A stretch of 5,470 bases of DNA from Angelakisella sp. (GTDB lineage Bacteria > Bacillota > Clostridia > Oscillospirales > Ruminococcaceae). Within the stretch, counting starts at the first letter, position 1. Each line of letters starts with the position of its first letter. Positions 1-5,469 of the stretch are shown here, in pieces. The stretch spans positions 1-5,470 of the forward strand of contig JAAWGY010000192.1 in assembly GCA_022795575.1 (NCBI GenBank), in the 5' to 3' direction. Under the pieces are notes generated by a model that was not told the DNA's origin, did no database searches, and was given only the letters and a program-made list of their open reading frames with translations. Made by a program: the position numbers and the translations under genes.

Positions 1-155
1 CTATCCATTTCGTCACAGCCTGACCAAAGAGCATTTCGGCAGGCCGTCAGGCCGCGGTTCCAAACAGCTGCTTTTGGGTGAGGATAGGGGCTATTGCGGT
101 TATGTAGCCTGCTGGCGGGGAAGCGCAAACCGCGGCCGGGGTTAGGAGTAGCCGC
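1..155 (+). ncRNA. possible structured RNA, cut by the window edge
   Basis: No credible protein is seen here, but the segment folds into a run of perfect stems: CTATCC (1-6) with GGATAG (82-87), enclosing GCCTGAC (18-24) with GTCAGGC (46-52) and CCAAA (60-64) with TTTGG (73-77). These are followed by GGCTA (89-93) with TAGCC (105-109) and GCGGC (132-136) with GCCGC (151-155). The arms at 59/78 and 88/110 can be lengthened by G-U pairs that exist only on the + strand, which favours a + strand transcript. A terminator-like hairpin follows at 162-213. I do not recognise a known RNA family: it is not a tRNA, tmRNA or SRP RNA. The alternative is the C-terminal tail of an upstream gene, since frame +2 is open from position 2 to a TAG at 143-145; its translation resembles no family I know. 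GC-rich DNA gives short stems by chance, so confidence is low. Confidence 0.25.
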
Positions 156-161
156 TATCTC

Positions 162-213
162 CCCAAAACAGCCCGCCGCGCGCCAAAGGCGCTGGAGGCG
201 GGCGCATTTTGGG
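162..213. terminator. strong hairpin, likely bidirectional intrinsic terminator
   Basis: The stem has three nested parts: CCCAAAA (162-168) with TTTTGGG (207-213), GCCCGCC (171-177) with GGCGGGC (197-203), and GCGCC (180-184) with GGCGC (188-192) around an AAA loop. Four A before and four T after the GC-rich core make it terminator-like on either strand. It would end whatever is transcribed from the left edge and insulate the cmk promoter. The T-run is short, so efficiency is uncertain. Confidence 0.5.
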
Positions 214-328
214 ACCACCGGCCCAAAACCCCACCCCTCCCGCTTTAACAAACCGTTGCACCCACCCCCTTACCGCCGCACTTTTGCCAAATCCCGCCTC
301 CGTTGGCCTTTTCCGGCCAAATTCCCTC
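214..328. other. C-rich intergenic stretch without a gene
   Basis: The + strand is rich in C and pyrimidines, with little purine. CCCAAAA at 222-228 can pair with TTTTGGG at 207-213 and so competes with the terminator stem just upstream. A second small hairpin joins TTGGCC (303-308) with GGCCAA (315-320). Frames that stay open across this area on both strands have no start with a ribosome site and resemble no protein family; they reflect the low stop-codon density of GC-rich DNA. Nothing else is seen. Confidence 0.5.
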
Positions 329-357
329 TTTACCGACAACCCGGGGTGTGTTATAAT
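329..357 (+). promoter_or_regulatory. sigma-A promoter of the cmk operon
   Basis: The -35 element TTTACC (329-334, four of six consensus bases) is followed by a 17-base spacer and a perfect -10 TATAAT (352-357). TG at 349-350 places an extended -10 (TGTTATAAT) in the right register. Transcription should start near 364, giving a leader of about 86 bases before the cmk ATG. It is the only strong promoter upstream of the operon in this window. Confidence 0.75.
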
Positions 358-363
358 TGCAAG

Positions 364-449
364 CAAAGTGATGTCCCGCGCCCACCGCCCGGACATCGCC
401 GTCAATTCCCGCCGGGCAGCCCGTAGCGGGAAAGAGGAGGTTCCCTGTT
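364..449 (+). promoter_or_regulatory. structured 5' leader and ribosome binding site of cmk
   Basis: Two stem-loops are visible. The first pairs 368-376 with 391-399 (core GATGTCC/GGACATC, one G-U pair) around a 14-base loop. The second is stronger: TTCCCGC (406-412) with GCGGGAA (426-432), continued inside by CGGG (413-416) with CCCG (420-423) and broken only by a TA bulge at 424-425. Its base ends three bases before the Shine-Dalgarno AGGAGG (435-440), which sits 9 bases before the ATG at 450. A hairpin this close to the ribosome site could modulate initiation or stabilise the 5' end. No known riboswitch is recognised. Confidence 0.5.
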
Positions 450-1118
450 ATGATCGCAGTCGCGCTGGATGGCCCCTCCGGGGCCGGCAAAAGCACCATT
501 GCCCAGGAGGCCGCCCGGCAGCTGGGCTTTCTTCATGTGGATACCGGCGCCCTTTACCGCGCCATCGGCCTGCTGGCGCTGCGCAAGGGCGCCGATGTCA
601 CCGATCCCGCCCAGGTCCTGCCTCTGCTGCCGGAGGCGGAAATCTCGCTGCGCTTTACCCCGGAGGGGCAGCGTATCCTGCTCCAGGGGGAGGACGTCTC
701 GGAGGAGGTGCGCACCCCCCGGGCCAGCATGGCCGCCTCCAGCGTCTCCGCTATGCCGGAGGTCCGCCGCTTCCTGCTGGAGCTCCAGCGGGATCTGGCC
801 CGGAAGAACAACGTCATCATGGACGGCCGGGACATCGGCACCGTGGTTCTGCCCGACGCCGCCGTTAAGATCTTCCTGACCGCCGACCCCAAAACCAGGG
901 CCACCCGCCGTTACAAGGAGCTGATCCAAAAGGGGATCGACGCCGACCCCGACACCGTCCTGCGGGAGGTGGAGGAGCGGGATTACAACGACTCCCACCG
1001 CGCCGCCGCCCCCCTGCGCCAGGCCGAGGACGCCTGGCTCTGCGATACCACCGACCTCACCCTGGCCGGTACGGTGGCCGCCGTGGTCGGATATATCCGG
1101 GAAAGGGCCGGGATATGA
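450..1118 (+). CDS. cmk: cytidylate kinase
   Basis: Transfers phosphate from ATP to CMP or dCMP to give CDP/dCDP in cytosolic pyrimidine salvage and nucleotide supply. The 222 residues match the usual bacterial length of about 220-230. Visible motifs are the Walker A loop GPSGAGKST (8-16), the nucleotide-site motif DTGALYRA (31-38), DGRDIGTVV (125-133), and the lid/C-terminal signature with R177-D178, D181-S182 and R184 ahead of P188-L189. All expected catalytic and binding elements are present, so it should be active. The ATG at 450 is supported by AGGAGG nine bases upstream and by the P-loop lying next to the N terminus. It is the first gene of the operon, and its stop overlaps the start of plsC by four bases. 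Linkage of cmk to an S1 gene is a conserved bacterial arrangement (cmk-rpsA in E. coli, cmk next to an S1 homolog in B. subtilis), which supports the call. Confidence 0.97.
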   Translation: MIAVALDGPSGAGKSTIAQEAARQLGFLHVDTGALYRAIGLLALRKGADVTDPAQVLPLLPEAEISLRFTPEGQRILLQGEDVSEEVRTPRASMAASSVSAMPEVRRFLLELQRDLARKNNVIMDGRDIGTVVLPDAAVKIFLTADPKTRATRRYKELIQKGIDADPDTVLREVEERDYNDSHRAAAPLRQAEDAWLCDTTDLTLAGTVAAVVGYIRERAGI

Positions 1119-1729
1119 ACGCCTTTTACAACATCGCCTGGTACGTCACCCGGGTCGCCATGGCCCTCTGGTTCGATATCCGCATCGAGGGCCGGGAGAA
1201 CATCCCGGAGCAGGGCGGGGCTTTGGTGGTTTGCAACCACCGCTTTCTCAAGGATCCGGTGGTGCTGGCCCACGCCATCCCCCCGCGGCGCAAGCTCCAC
1301 TTTATGAGCAAGGCGGAGTGGTTTGACAACAAGCCCTTCGGCCTCCTCCTTTCCGCCCTGGGGGTGTTCCCCATCAACCGGGGGGAGGCGGATATGGCCG
1401 CCCTGGAAAAGGCCGCCGGCTTTATCCGGGGCGGGGATTTGGTGGGCATCTTCCCGGAGGGCACCCGCAACCGAACCGGCGGGCCGATGAAGCCCAAGTC
1501 CGGCGCCGCCTTCCTTGCCCGGGCCACCCAGGCGGATATCATCCCCTGCGCCCTGGTCTTTGGGGAGCGGTACGGCTTCCGCTCCAAAATCGTGGTAAAG
1601 GTGGGGGAGGTTATCCCCTACGAGGCGCTGGGCTTTGACGGGGAGGAGCGGGGCTCCCTCCGCCGGGCCAGCAAGCTGATCATGGGGCGGATCAACGCCC
1701 TGCTGGGCTGGGAGGAGACGCAGGAGTGA
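1115..1729 (+). CDS. plsC: 1-acyl-sn-glycerol-3-phosphate acyltransferase (PlsC family)
   Basis: Predicted to acylate lysophosphatidic acid at the sn-2 position, giving phosphatidic acid, the precursor of membrane phospholipids, at the inner face of the membrane. The 204 residues carry the four acyltransferase blocks in order: NHRFLKDP (41-48) with the catalytic HX4D pair H42/D47, FMSKAEWF (63-70) and GVFPINRG (83-90), FPEGTRNR (113-120), and the proline block IIPCAL (142-147). Block I usually reads NHxSxxDP; here F replaces S, a mild variation that leaves the catalytic dyad intact. A hydrophobic N terminus (about 5-20) could associate with the membrane. The ATG overlaps the cmk stop as ATGA, and the Shine-Dalgarno is weak (GAAAGGG near 1101), so translation is probably coupled to cmk. 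The family includes paralogs acting on other lysolipids, so exact substrate is less certain than the family. Confidence 0.92.
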   Translation: MNAFYNIAWYVTRVAMALWFDIRIEGRENIPEQGGALVVCNHRFLKDPVVLAHAIPPRRKLHFMSKAEWFDNKPFGLLLSALGVFPINRGEADMAALEKAAGFIRGGDLVGIFPEGTRNRTGGPMKPKSGAAFLARATQADIIPCALVFGERYGFRSKIVVKVGEVIPYEALGFDGEERGSLRRASKLIMGRINALLGWEETQE

Positions 1730-3708
1730 GGACGGAAACCGCCGGCACCGCCGGCTTCTGCTTTGGCGTGCAGCGGGCGGTGGCCCTGGTGGAGCAGGAG
1801 GCCCAAAGGGGCGGTATTGTCTGCACCCTGGGGCCCATCATCCACAACGAAACCGTCACCCGCCGCCTGGCCGGGATGGGGGTAACGGTGATCGACACCC
1901 CGGAGGAGGCCCCCCGGGGATCCAGGGTGGTGATCCGGGCCCACGGGGTGCCGCTGTCCGTCACCCGGCGGATGGAGGCGCTGGGCATCCCCTACCTGGA
2001 CGCCACCTGCCCCTTTGTGGCCAAGGTGCACCGGATTGTGGCGGGGGTGCCGCCGGACACGGTGGTGATGGTGGCCGGGGACCCGGAGCACCCGGAGGTA
2101 AAGGGCATTACCGGACACTGCCGGGGCCCCTTTTTGGTGGCGCAAACTGGCAGCGAGCTGGAAAAAGCGGTGCTTTCTTTGGAAAATTTCCACAAACAGA
2201 GCTATATTTTAGTGGCTCAGACCACTTTTAACCGACAAGAATGGGAGAAAACCGTTTTTTCCGCAAAAAAAGTGTGTACAAAACTCAGAATATTTGATAC
2301 AATATGTAAAGCTACCGTTGTACGCCAGGATGAGGCCGACCGGCTTTCCCGCAGGGCGGACATGATGGTGGTCATCGGTGGGAGGCACAGTTCCAACACC
2401 CGGAAGCTGTTTGATATCTGCTCCGCGAACTGTCCCACCCTTCTGGTGGAGGAGCCTGGCGAGCTGTCCCTCCACAGGGAGCGTTTACTCCAGGCGTCTT
2501 TCATTGGAATTACAGCCGGCGCTTCGACACCGGCTTGTATAATTAAGGAGGTTCAACAGACCATGAGCAGAATGGATAACATCAGCAATGACATGACTTT
2601 TGAGGAGATGCTGGAGCAATCCTTCAAAAGTACATATAACGGGGAGAAGGTAACGGGTATTGTTACCGGCATTAAGCCGAACGAGATCTTCGTGGACATC
2701 GGCACCAAGCACGCCGGCTTTGTCCCTGTTTCGGAGCTGAGCGAGGACCCCTCGGTAAAGCCGGAGGACATCGTCAAGGTGGGGGACGAGATCGAGCTGC
2801 TGGTGGTGCGGGTAAACGACGTGGAGGGCACCGCCATGTGCTCCAAGAAGCGGCTGGACCAGGCCGCCGGCTTTGAGAAGGTGATGAGCGCCGGGGAGAC
2901 GGGAGAGGTTCTCACCGGTATTGTCACCGAGGTCATCAAGGGCGGTATTCTGGTGCTTACCAGCGGCATCAAGGTCTTTGTGCCCGCCTCCCAGTCGGGT
3001 GTTCCCCGCGACGGGGACCTGAACGTGCTGCTGCGCAAGGAGGTCTCCTTCAAGATCCTGGAGACCAACCGTCAGCGCCGCCGGGCCCTGGGCTCCATCA
3101 GCGCGGTGCTACGGGCACAGCGGGAGGAGCTGGCCAAGGCCTTTTGGGAGGCTGTGGAGGTTGGCAAGGTTTACACCGGGGTGGTCAAGTCCATCACCAA
3201 CTTCAGCGTTTTTGTGGACCTGGGCGGGGTGGACGGCCGCATCGGCATGACCGACCTTACCTGGCTGCGGGTGAAACATCCCTCCGAGGTGGTGAAGGTG
3301 GGGGACACCGTCACCGTCACTGTCAAGGATGTGGACATGGAGAACAAGAAGGTCTCCCTCATCTACAAGAAGTCGGAGGATAACCCCTGGGAGGTCATCA
3401 AGACCCAGCACGAGGTGGGGGACGTGGTGACGGTAAAGATCATGTCCATCACCGCCTTTGGCGCCTTTGCCCAGATCATCCCCGGCATCGACGGGCTGAT
3501 CCACATCTCCCAGATTGCCCGGGAGCGGGTGGAGAAGGTTGCCGACAAGCTTTCGGTGGGCGACGTGGTAGAGGCCAAGATCACCGAGCTGGACTACGAC
3601 AAGAAGCGGGCCAGCCTTTCCATCAAGGCGCTGCTGGCGGATCGGGAGGCAGCCGACGAGGCCGCCAACGTGGCCGCCGTGGAGGAGGAGCTCCCCACCG
3701 AGGCGTAA
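1726..3708 (+). CDS. ispH-rpsA: bifunctional 4-hydroxy-3-methylbut-2-enyl diphosphate reductase / ribosomal protein S1 fusion
   Basis: Residues 1-279 form IspH (LytB), the [4Fe-4S] enzyme that reduces HMBPP to IPP and DMAPP in the last MEP-pathway step. The cluster ligands C12, C95 and C194 are present, as are substrate residues H40, H73, H122, catalytic E124, the TT pair 166-167, S222-S223-N224 and S267. Residues from about 304 to 634 hold four S1 OB-fold repeats (about 304-375, 392-460, 478-549 and 563-634), the number usual in Gram-positive S1, followed by an acidic tail. Repeats 3 and 4 carry the GVVKSITNF and KIMSITAFGAF signatures. Repeat 3 has GRIGMTDL where an H usually stands; repeat 4 keeps GLIHIS. 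The start is GTG, overlapping the plsC stop (GTGA), with GGAGGAG at 1711-1717. Such fusions are known in Clostridia. Oddities are an AT-rich island (2161-2310) and an internal start site at 2563. Confidence 0.95.
   Translation: MRTETAGTAGFCFGVQRAVALVEQEAQRGGIVCTLGPIIHNETVTRRLAGMGVTVIDTPEEAPRGSRVVIRAHGVPLSVTRRMEALGIPYLDATCPFVAKVHRIVAGVPPDTVVMVAGDPEHPEVKGITGHCRGPFLVAQTGSELEKAVLSLENFHKQSYILVAQTTFNRQEWEKTVFSAKKVCTKLRIFDTICKATVVRQDEADRLSRRADMMVVIGGRHSSNTRKLFDICSANCPTLLVEEPGELSLHRERLLQASFIGITAGASTPACIIKEVQQTMSRMDNISNDMTFEEMLEQSFKSTYNGEKVTGIVTGIKPNEIFVDIGTKHAGFVPVSELSEDPSVKPEDIVKVGDEIELLVVRVNDVEGTAMCSKKRLDQAAGFEKVMSAGETGEVLTGIVTEVIKGGILVLTSGIKVFVPASQSGVPRDGDLNVLLRKEVSFKILETNRQRRRALGSISAVLRAQREELAKAFWEAVEVGKVYTGVVKSITNFSVFVDLGGVDGRIGMTDLTWLRVKHPSEVVKVGDTVTVTVKDVDMENKKVSLIYKKSEDNPWEVIKTQHEVGDVVTVKIMSITAFGAFAQIIPGIDGLIHISQIARERVEKVADKLSVGDVVEAKITELDYDKKRASLSIKALLADREAADEAANVAAVEEELPTEA
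2275..2303 (+). promoter_or_regulatory. possible internal promoter within the ispH part
   Basis: TGTACA (2275-2280, four of six -35 bases) lies 17 bases before TACAAT (2298-2303, five of six -10 bases). The pair is inside the most AT-rich stretch of the operon. A transcript from near 2310 would cover the whole S1 part, which starts at 2563, but only the end of ispH. In AT-rich DNA such matches arise easily, so this is tentative. Confidence 0.25.
2545..2565 (+). promoter_or_regulatory. internal ribosome binding site and start codon for free S1
   Basis: AAGGAGGT (2545-2552) is an almost full-length anti-16S match, followed ten bases later by an in-frame ATG (2563-2565), codon 280 of the fusion. 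It falls exactly where IspH homology ends and the linker into S1 begins. Starting here gives a 381-residue protein with all four S1 repeats, the normal length of a stand-alone Gram-positive S1. The surrounding sequence is less GC-rich than the rest of the gene, as is typical of genuine initiation regions. The spacing is slightly long. Internal initiation is an inference. Confidence 0.5.
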
Positions 3709-3746
3709 CATCCCCTGTTTGCGCCCTTGCTTTGTGAATCACAGTC

Positions 3747-3778
3747 AACGCCCCTGTCCGGACGGACGGGGGCGTTTT
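3747..3778 (+). terminator. intrinsic terminator of the cmk-plsC-ispH/rpsA operon
   Basis: Arms 3748-3759 and 3764-3775 form a 12-bp stem with one G-U pair around a GGAC loop. An extra A-T pair (3747/3776) and a TTTT run (3775-3778) follow. It lies 38 bases after the stop of the fusion gene. The T-run is short but the stem is very stable. Confidence 0.85.
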
Positions 3779-3805
3779 GCATGACGGGGCTTGATGTGCT
3801 ATACT
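3777..3805 (+). promoter_or_regulatory. promoter of the M23 lipoprotein gene
   Basis: TGCTATACT (3797-3805) is an extended -10 (TGn plus TATACT, five of six). TTGCAT (3777-3782) lies 17 bases upstream as a weak -35. The start point would be near 3812, leaving a leader of about 33 bases that contains the Shine-Dalgarno AAGGAG (3831-3836). The -35 begins within the preceding terminator's T-run. Confidence 0.6.
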
Positions 3806-3844
3806 TATTATTATACGAAACATGGGAAGGAAGGAGATTGGGTT

Positions 3845-5158
3845 ATGACAAAGGAGATTGTAGCCATTGCCGCCGCGGCGGCGCTGCTGCTGGGGGGATG
3901 CCAGATCCCGGGGCTGGGGGAGGAGGAGACCTCGCAGCCGCCGGCGCCGGAGCCGGCGACGCCATCCTCCCAGCAGGTGCAGCAGCAGCCCCTTACTCCC
4001 ACCCTGACGCTGGACGGACAGCCGGTACGGACGGGGGCGGTGGTACGGGGGGAGGCCAGCCCCCAGGCCATGGAGCTGGCGGCGGCGGAGCTTTCGGACG
4101 GGGGGATCACGGTCCAGGTGGCGGCGGACGGGGGGTTCCCGGATTTCCAGTTCAGCCAGGCGCCGGAGGAGACCAAGGCCACGCTGACGCCCATTGGGGG
4201 GGAGGAGGCCAGCTTTTCGGGCACTTTGGAGGAGCTGGCGGCGTTTACGCCGGCCAAGAGCGGCGGCTACACGCTGGACCTATGGGCGGTTTGGCGGGGG
4301 GCCGAGGGGGGCTTCAGCGGCACGGCGGGGTACCGGGTGGTGCTGGAGTACCGGCTACCCATGGCGCTGGCCATTGACGCCACCGACGTACCCCAGGGGT
4401 ACTGTCTGGTGTTACGGGCCAGCAATCTGCCGGAGGGGGCGGAGGAGGTAACGGCCACCACCGACATGGGGTTTACCCCCACCTTTTACCGCTACCAGGG
4501 GGAGATGGTGGCGCTGATGCCGGCCAAGTACAGTGCCAACACGGGGGAGTACCACATCACGCTTACGGCGGGGGAGGTTAGCCGGGACTTCGTTATTTCT
4601 GTTACCGACGGGGGGTTTGACGTGACGGTACAGGAATTCTCGGTGGACCAGGGGGTAGCGGATGCCACGGTGAACAACCAGGAGGCCAACATTGTTTACG
4701 AGCAGGTTACACGGCCGCTGAAGAACCTGGGGGATCCGGAGAAGTACTGGGAGGGGGCGTTTCAGCTGCCCATTGACAGGCAGTACGTGGTGTCCTCCAG
4801 TACCTTTGGGCGGATACGGGTTATCAACGGGGCCAAGAGCCAGCACGCGGGGATTGATTATCCGGCGCCGATTGGGACGCAGGTTTACGCGCCCAACAAT
4901 GGGCGGGTGCTTTTTGCGGGGTATTTGCAGCTGACGGGGAATATGATTTGCATTGAGCATGGGTTTGGGTTGAAGAGCTGGTATTACCATCTTAGCGCGG
5001 TTGATGTGGAGGAGGGGCAGATGGTAAAGACGGGGGATCCGATTGGCAAGGTTGGGGATACGGGGTTTGTGACGGGGCCGCATCTGCATTTTACGATGTC
5101 GGTTAACAATGTCTACACGAACCCGGAGCAGTACCTGGCGGAGGATATCTTGGGGTAG
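3845..5158 (+). CDS. M23 family metallopeptidase lipoprotein (LytM-type)
   Basis: A predicted secreted, lipid-anchored peptidoglycan endopeptidase of 437 residues. The signal peptide (1-18) has an Ala/Leu core and a lipobox LGGC with the lipidated cysteine at 19. A Pro/Gln-rich linker (about 24-52) follows, then a beta-rich region without a firm family call (about 53-300), and the C-terminal M23 domain (about 318-430). The zinc ligands H334 and D338 (HAGID) and H415, and the catalytic histidines H382 (YYHLS) and H413 (GPHLH), are all present, so unlike degenerate EnvC-type regulators it should be active. The ATG at 3845 is chosen because AAGGAG lies 8 bases upstream and it puts the signal peptide at the N terminus; an in-frame TTG at 3791 would add 18 unfitting residues. 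It has its own promoter and stands alone. Third codon positions favour G (GCG, CCG, GGG) more than the C-favouring operon upstream. Cleavage specificity cannot be read. Confidence 0.9.
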   Translation: MTKEIVAIAAAAALLLGGCQIPGLGEEETSQPPAPEPATPSSQQVQQQPLTPTLTLDGQPVRTGAVVRGEASPQAMELAAAELSDGGITVQVAADGGFPDFQFSQAPEETKATLTPIGGEEASFSGTLEELAAFTPAKSGGYTLDLWAVWRGAEGGFSGTAGYRVVLEYRLPMALAIDATDVPQGYCLVLRASNLPEGAEEVTATTDMGFTPTFYRYQGEMVALMPAKYSANTGEYHITLTAGEVSRDFVISVTDGGFDVTVQEFSVDQGVADATVNNQEANIVYEQVTRPLKNLGDPEKYWEGAFQLPIDRQYVVSSSTFGRIRVINGAKSQHAGIDYPAPIGTQVYAPNNGRVLFAGYLQLTGNMICIEHGFGLKSWYYHLSAVDVEEGQMVKTGDPIGKVGDTGFVTGPHLHFTMSVNNVYTNPEQYLAEDILG

Positions 5159-5197
5159 CACCGTACCCAGCCGTCACCATGCCCGAAGGGCGCCAAA

Positions 5198-5272
5198 AGT
5201 TTCGGTCAAGCCTTTTCAAAGGCTTGCAGGTCCAGGGCAGAGCCCTGGTCGCTCCCCGCAGGGAGCGAAACT
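5198..5272. repeat. cloverleaf-forming intergenic repeat
   Basis: AGTTTCG (5198-5204) pairs with CGAAACT (5266-5272) and encloses three perfect hairpins: CAAGCCTTT/AAAGGCTTG (5207-5226), CCAGGGC/GCCCTGG (5232-5248) and TCGCTCCC/GGGAGCGA (5249-5268). The last shares three bases with the closing stem, so the two compete slightly. It resembles GC-rich palindromic repeats that I associate with gut Clostridia genomes, but that recognition is from memory and unchecked. It is not a tRNA: no anticodon arm or T-loop consensus is present. No coding sense is seen. Confidence 0.6.
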
Positions 5273-5283
5273 CCCCAGGACGA

Positions 5284-5339
5284 CTATCACAACGGCAGGG
5301 CTTGTGTTTTTGGGCATGAGCCCTGCTGTTTGTTGATAG
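5284..5339. repeat. long imperfect hairpin
   Basis: CTATCA (5284-5289) pairs with TGATAG (5334-5339), and GCAGGGCT (5295-5302) with AGCCCTGC (5319-5326). The bases between them pair in part (C5290, A5291, A5292 and C5293 with G5332, T5331, T5330 and G5328), giving about 18-19 base pairs with bulges. The 16-base loop contains TTTTT. The descending arm is followed by TGTTTGTT, so it might act as a weak terminator for the M23 gene, which has no better one. It could equally be a mobile palindromic element. Confidence 0.5.
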
Positions 5340-5365
5340 GTGCATTGCATTTATAGGTGCACTGC
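5336..5365. repeat. tandem direct repeat of 13 bases, period 17
   Basis: ATAGGTGCATTGC (5336-5348) and ATAGGTGCACTGC (5353-5365) differ at one base. The first copy overlaps the base of the preceding hairpin. Two copies only; role unknown (protein-binding site, element end or duplication scar). Confidence 0.6.
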
Positions 5366-5373
5366 GAGGAAAC

Positions 5374-5442
5374 GGGGGAGCGGCCCCTGCGGGGGGAACC
5401 CCTCCGTCGCCTGCGGGCGACACCTCCCCTTTCAGGGGAGGC
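5374..5442. repeat. cluster of GC-rich palindromes
   Basis: Three perfect hairpins follow each other: CCCC/GGGG with loop TGC (5384-5394), GTCGCC/GGCGAC with loop TGCG (5406-5421), and CCTCCCCT/AGGGGAGG with loop TTC (5423-5441). CCCCTCC at 5399-5405 could instead pair with GGGGAGG at 5435-5441, enclosing the GTCGCC hairpin. This pattern resembles a widespread intergenic repeat of gut Clostridia; that is from memory, not a search. No gene is seen on either strand. Confidence 0.55.
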
Positions 5443-5452
5443 ACGGCCTAAG

Positions 5453-5469
5453 AGCCGCCTTCGGCGGTT
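5453..5469. repeat. short GC hairpin at the right edge
   Basis: CCGCC (5455-5459) and GGCGG (5463-5467) pair around TTC, extended by one G-U and one A-T pair. It may be a terminator stem whose T-run lies outside the window, or part of the preceding palindrome cluster; the edge prevents a decision. Confidence 0.35.

Noticed and set aside
52..62. On the - strand TGGAACCGCGG resembles the T-box antiterminator motif TGGNACCGCG.
   Set aside because: The usual AGGG before it is absent (TTTGG instead), no specifier stem or T-run terminator is visible in the right places, and no - strand gene follows within the window.
142..405. Open frame on - of 87 codons upstream of cmk.
   Set aside because: It covers the cmk promoter and the terminator; no ribosome site or recognisable domain.
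94..426. Open frame on + of 110 codons upstream of cmk.
   Set aside because: It runs through the terminator hairpin and the cmk promoter, has no ATG with a ribosome site, and its Pro/Arg-rich translation resembles translated GC-rich intergenic DNA.
2538..2543. Perfect TATAAT just before the internal S1 start.
   Set aside because: No acceptable -35 at 16-18 bases (the 17-base position reads GCCGGC) and no TGn extension in register; a transcript from it would begin within the Shine-Dalgarno and lose it.
2649..2667. GGTAAC/GTTACC inverted repeat early in the S1 coding part.
   Set aside because: Only 6 bp, fully explained by the codons of the conserved S1 strand; no sign of a regulatory role.
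3791..3844. Upstream in-frame start (TTG 3791 or ATG 3794) for the M23 protein.
   Set aside because: It would lie inside the promoter's spacer and -10 region and place a Tyr-rich stretch before the signal peptide; the ATG at 3845 has an ideal Shine-Dalgarno.
4412..5161. Long open frame on the - strand opposite the M23 domain.
   Set aside because: It is antisense to a well-supported gene with intact catalytic residues; its Pro/Arg/His-rich translation is typical of a mirror frame.
5103..5444. Open frames on both strands through the 3' repeats.
   Set aside because: They translate palindromic repeats, lack ribosome sites, and match no domain.
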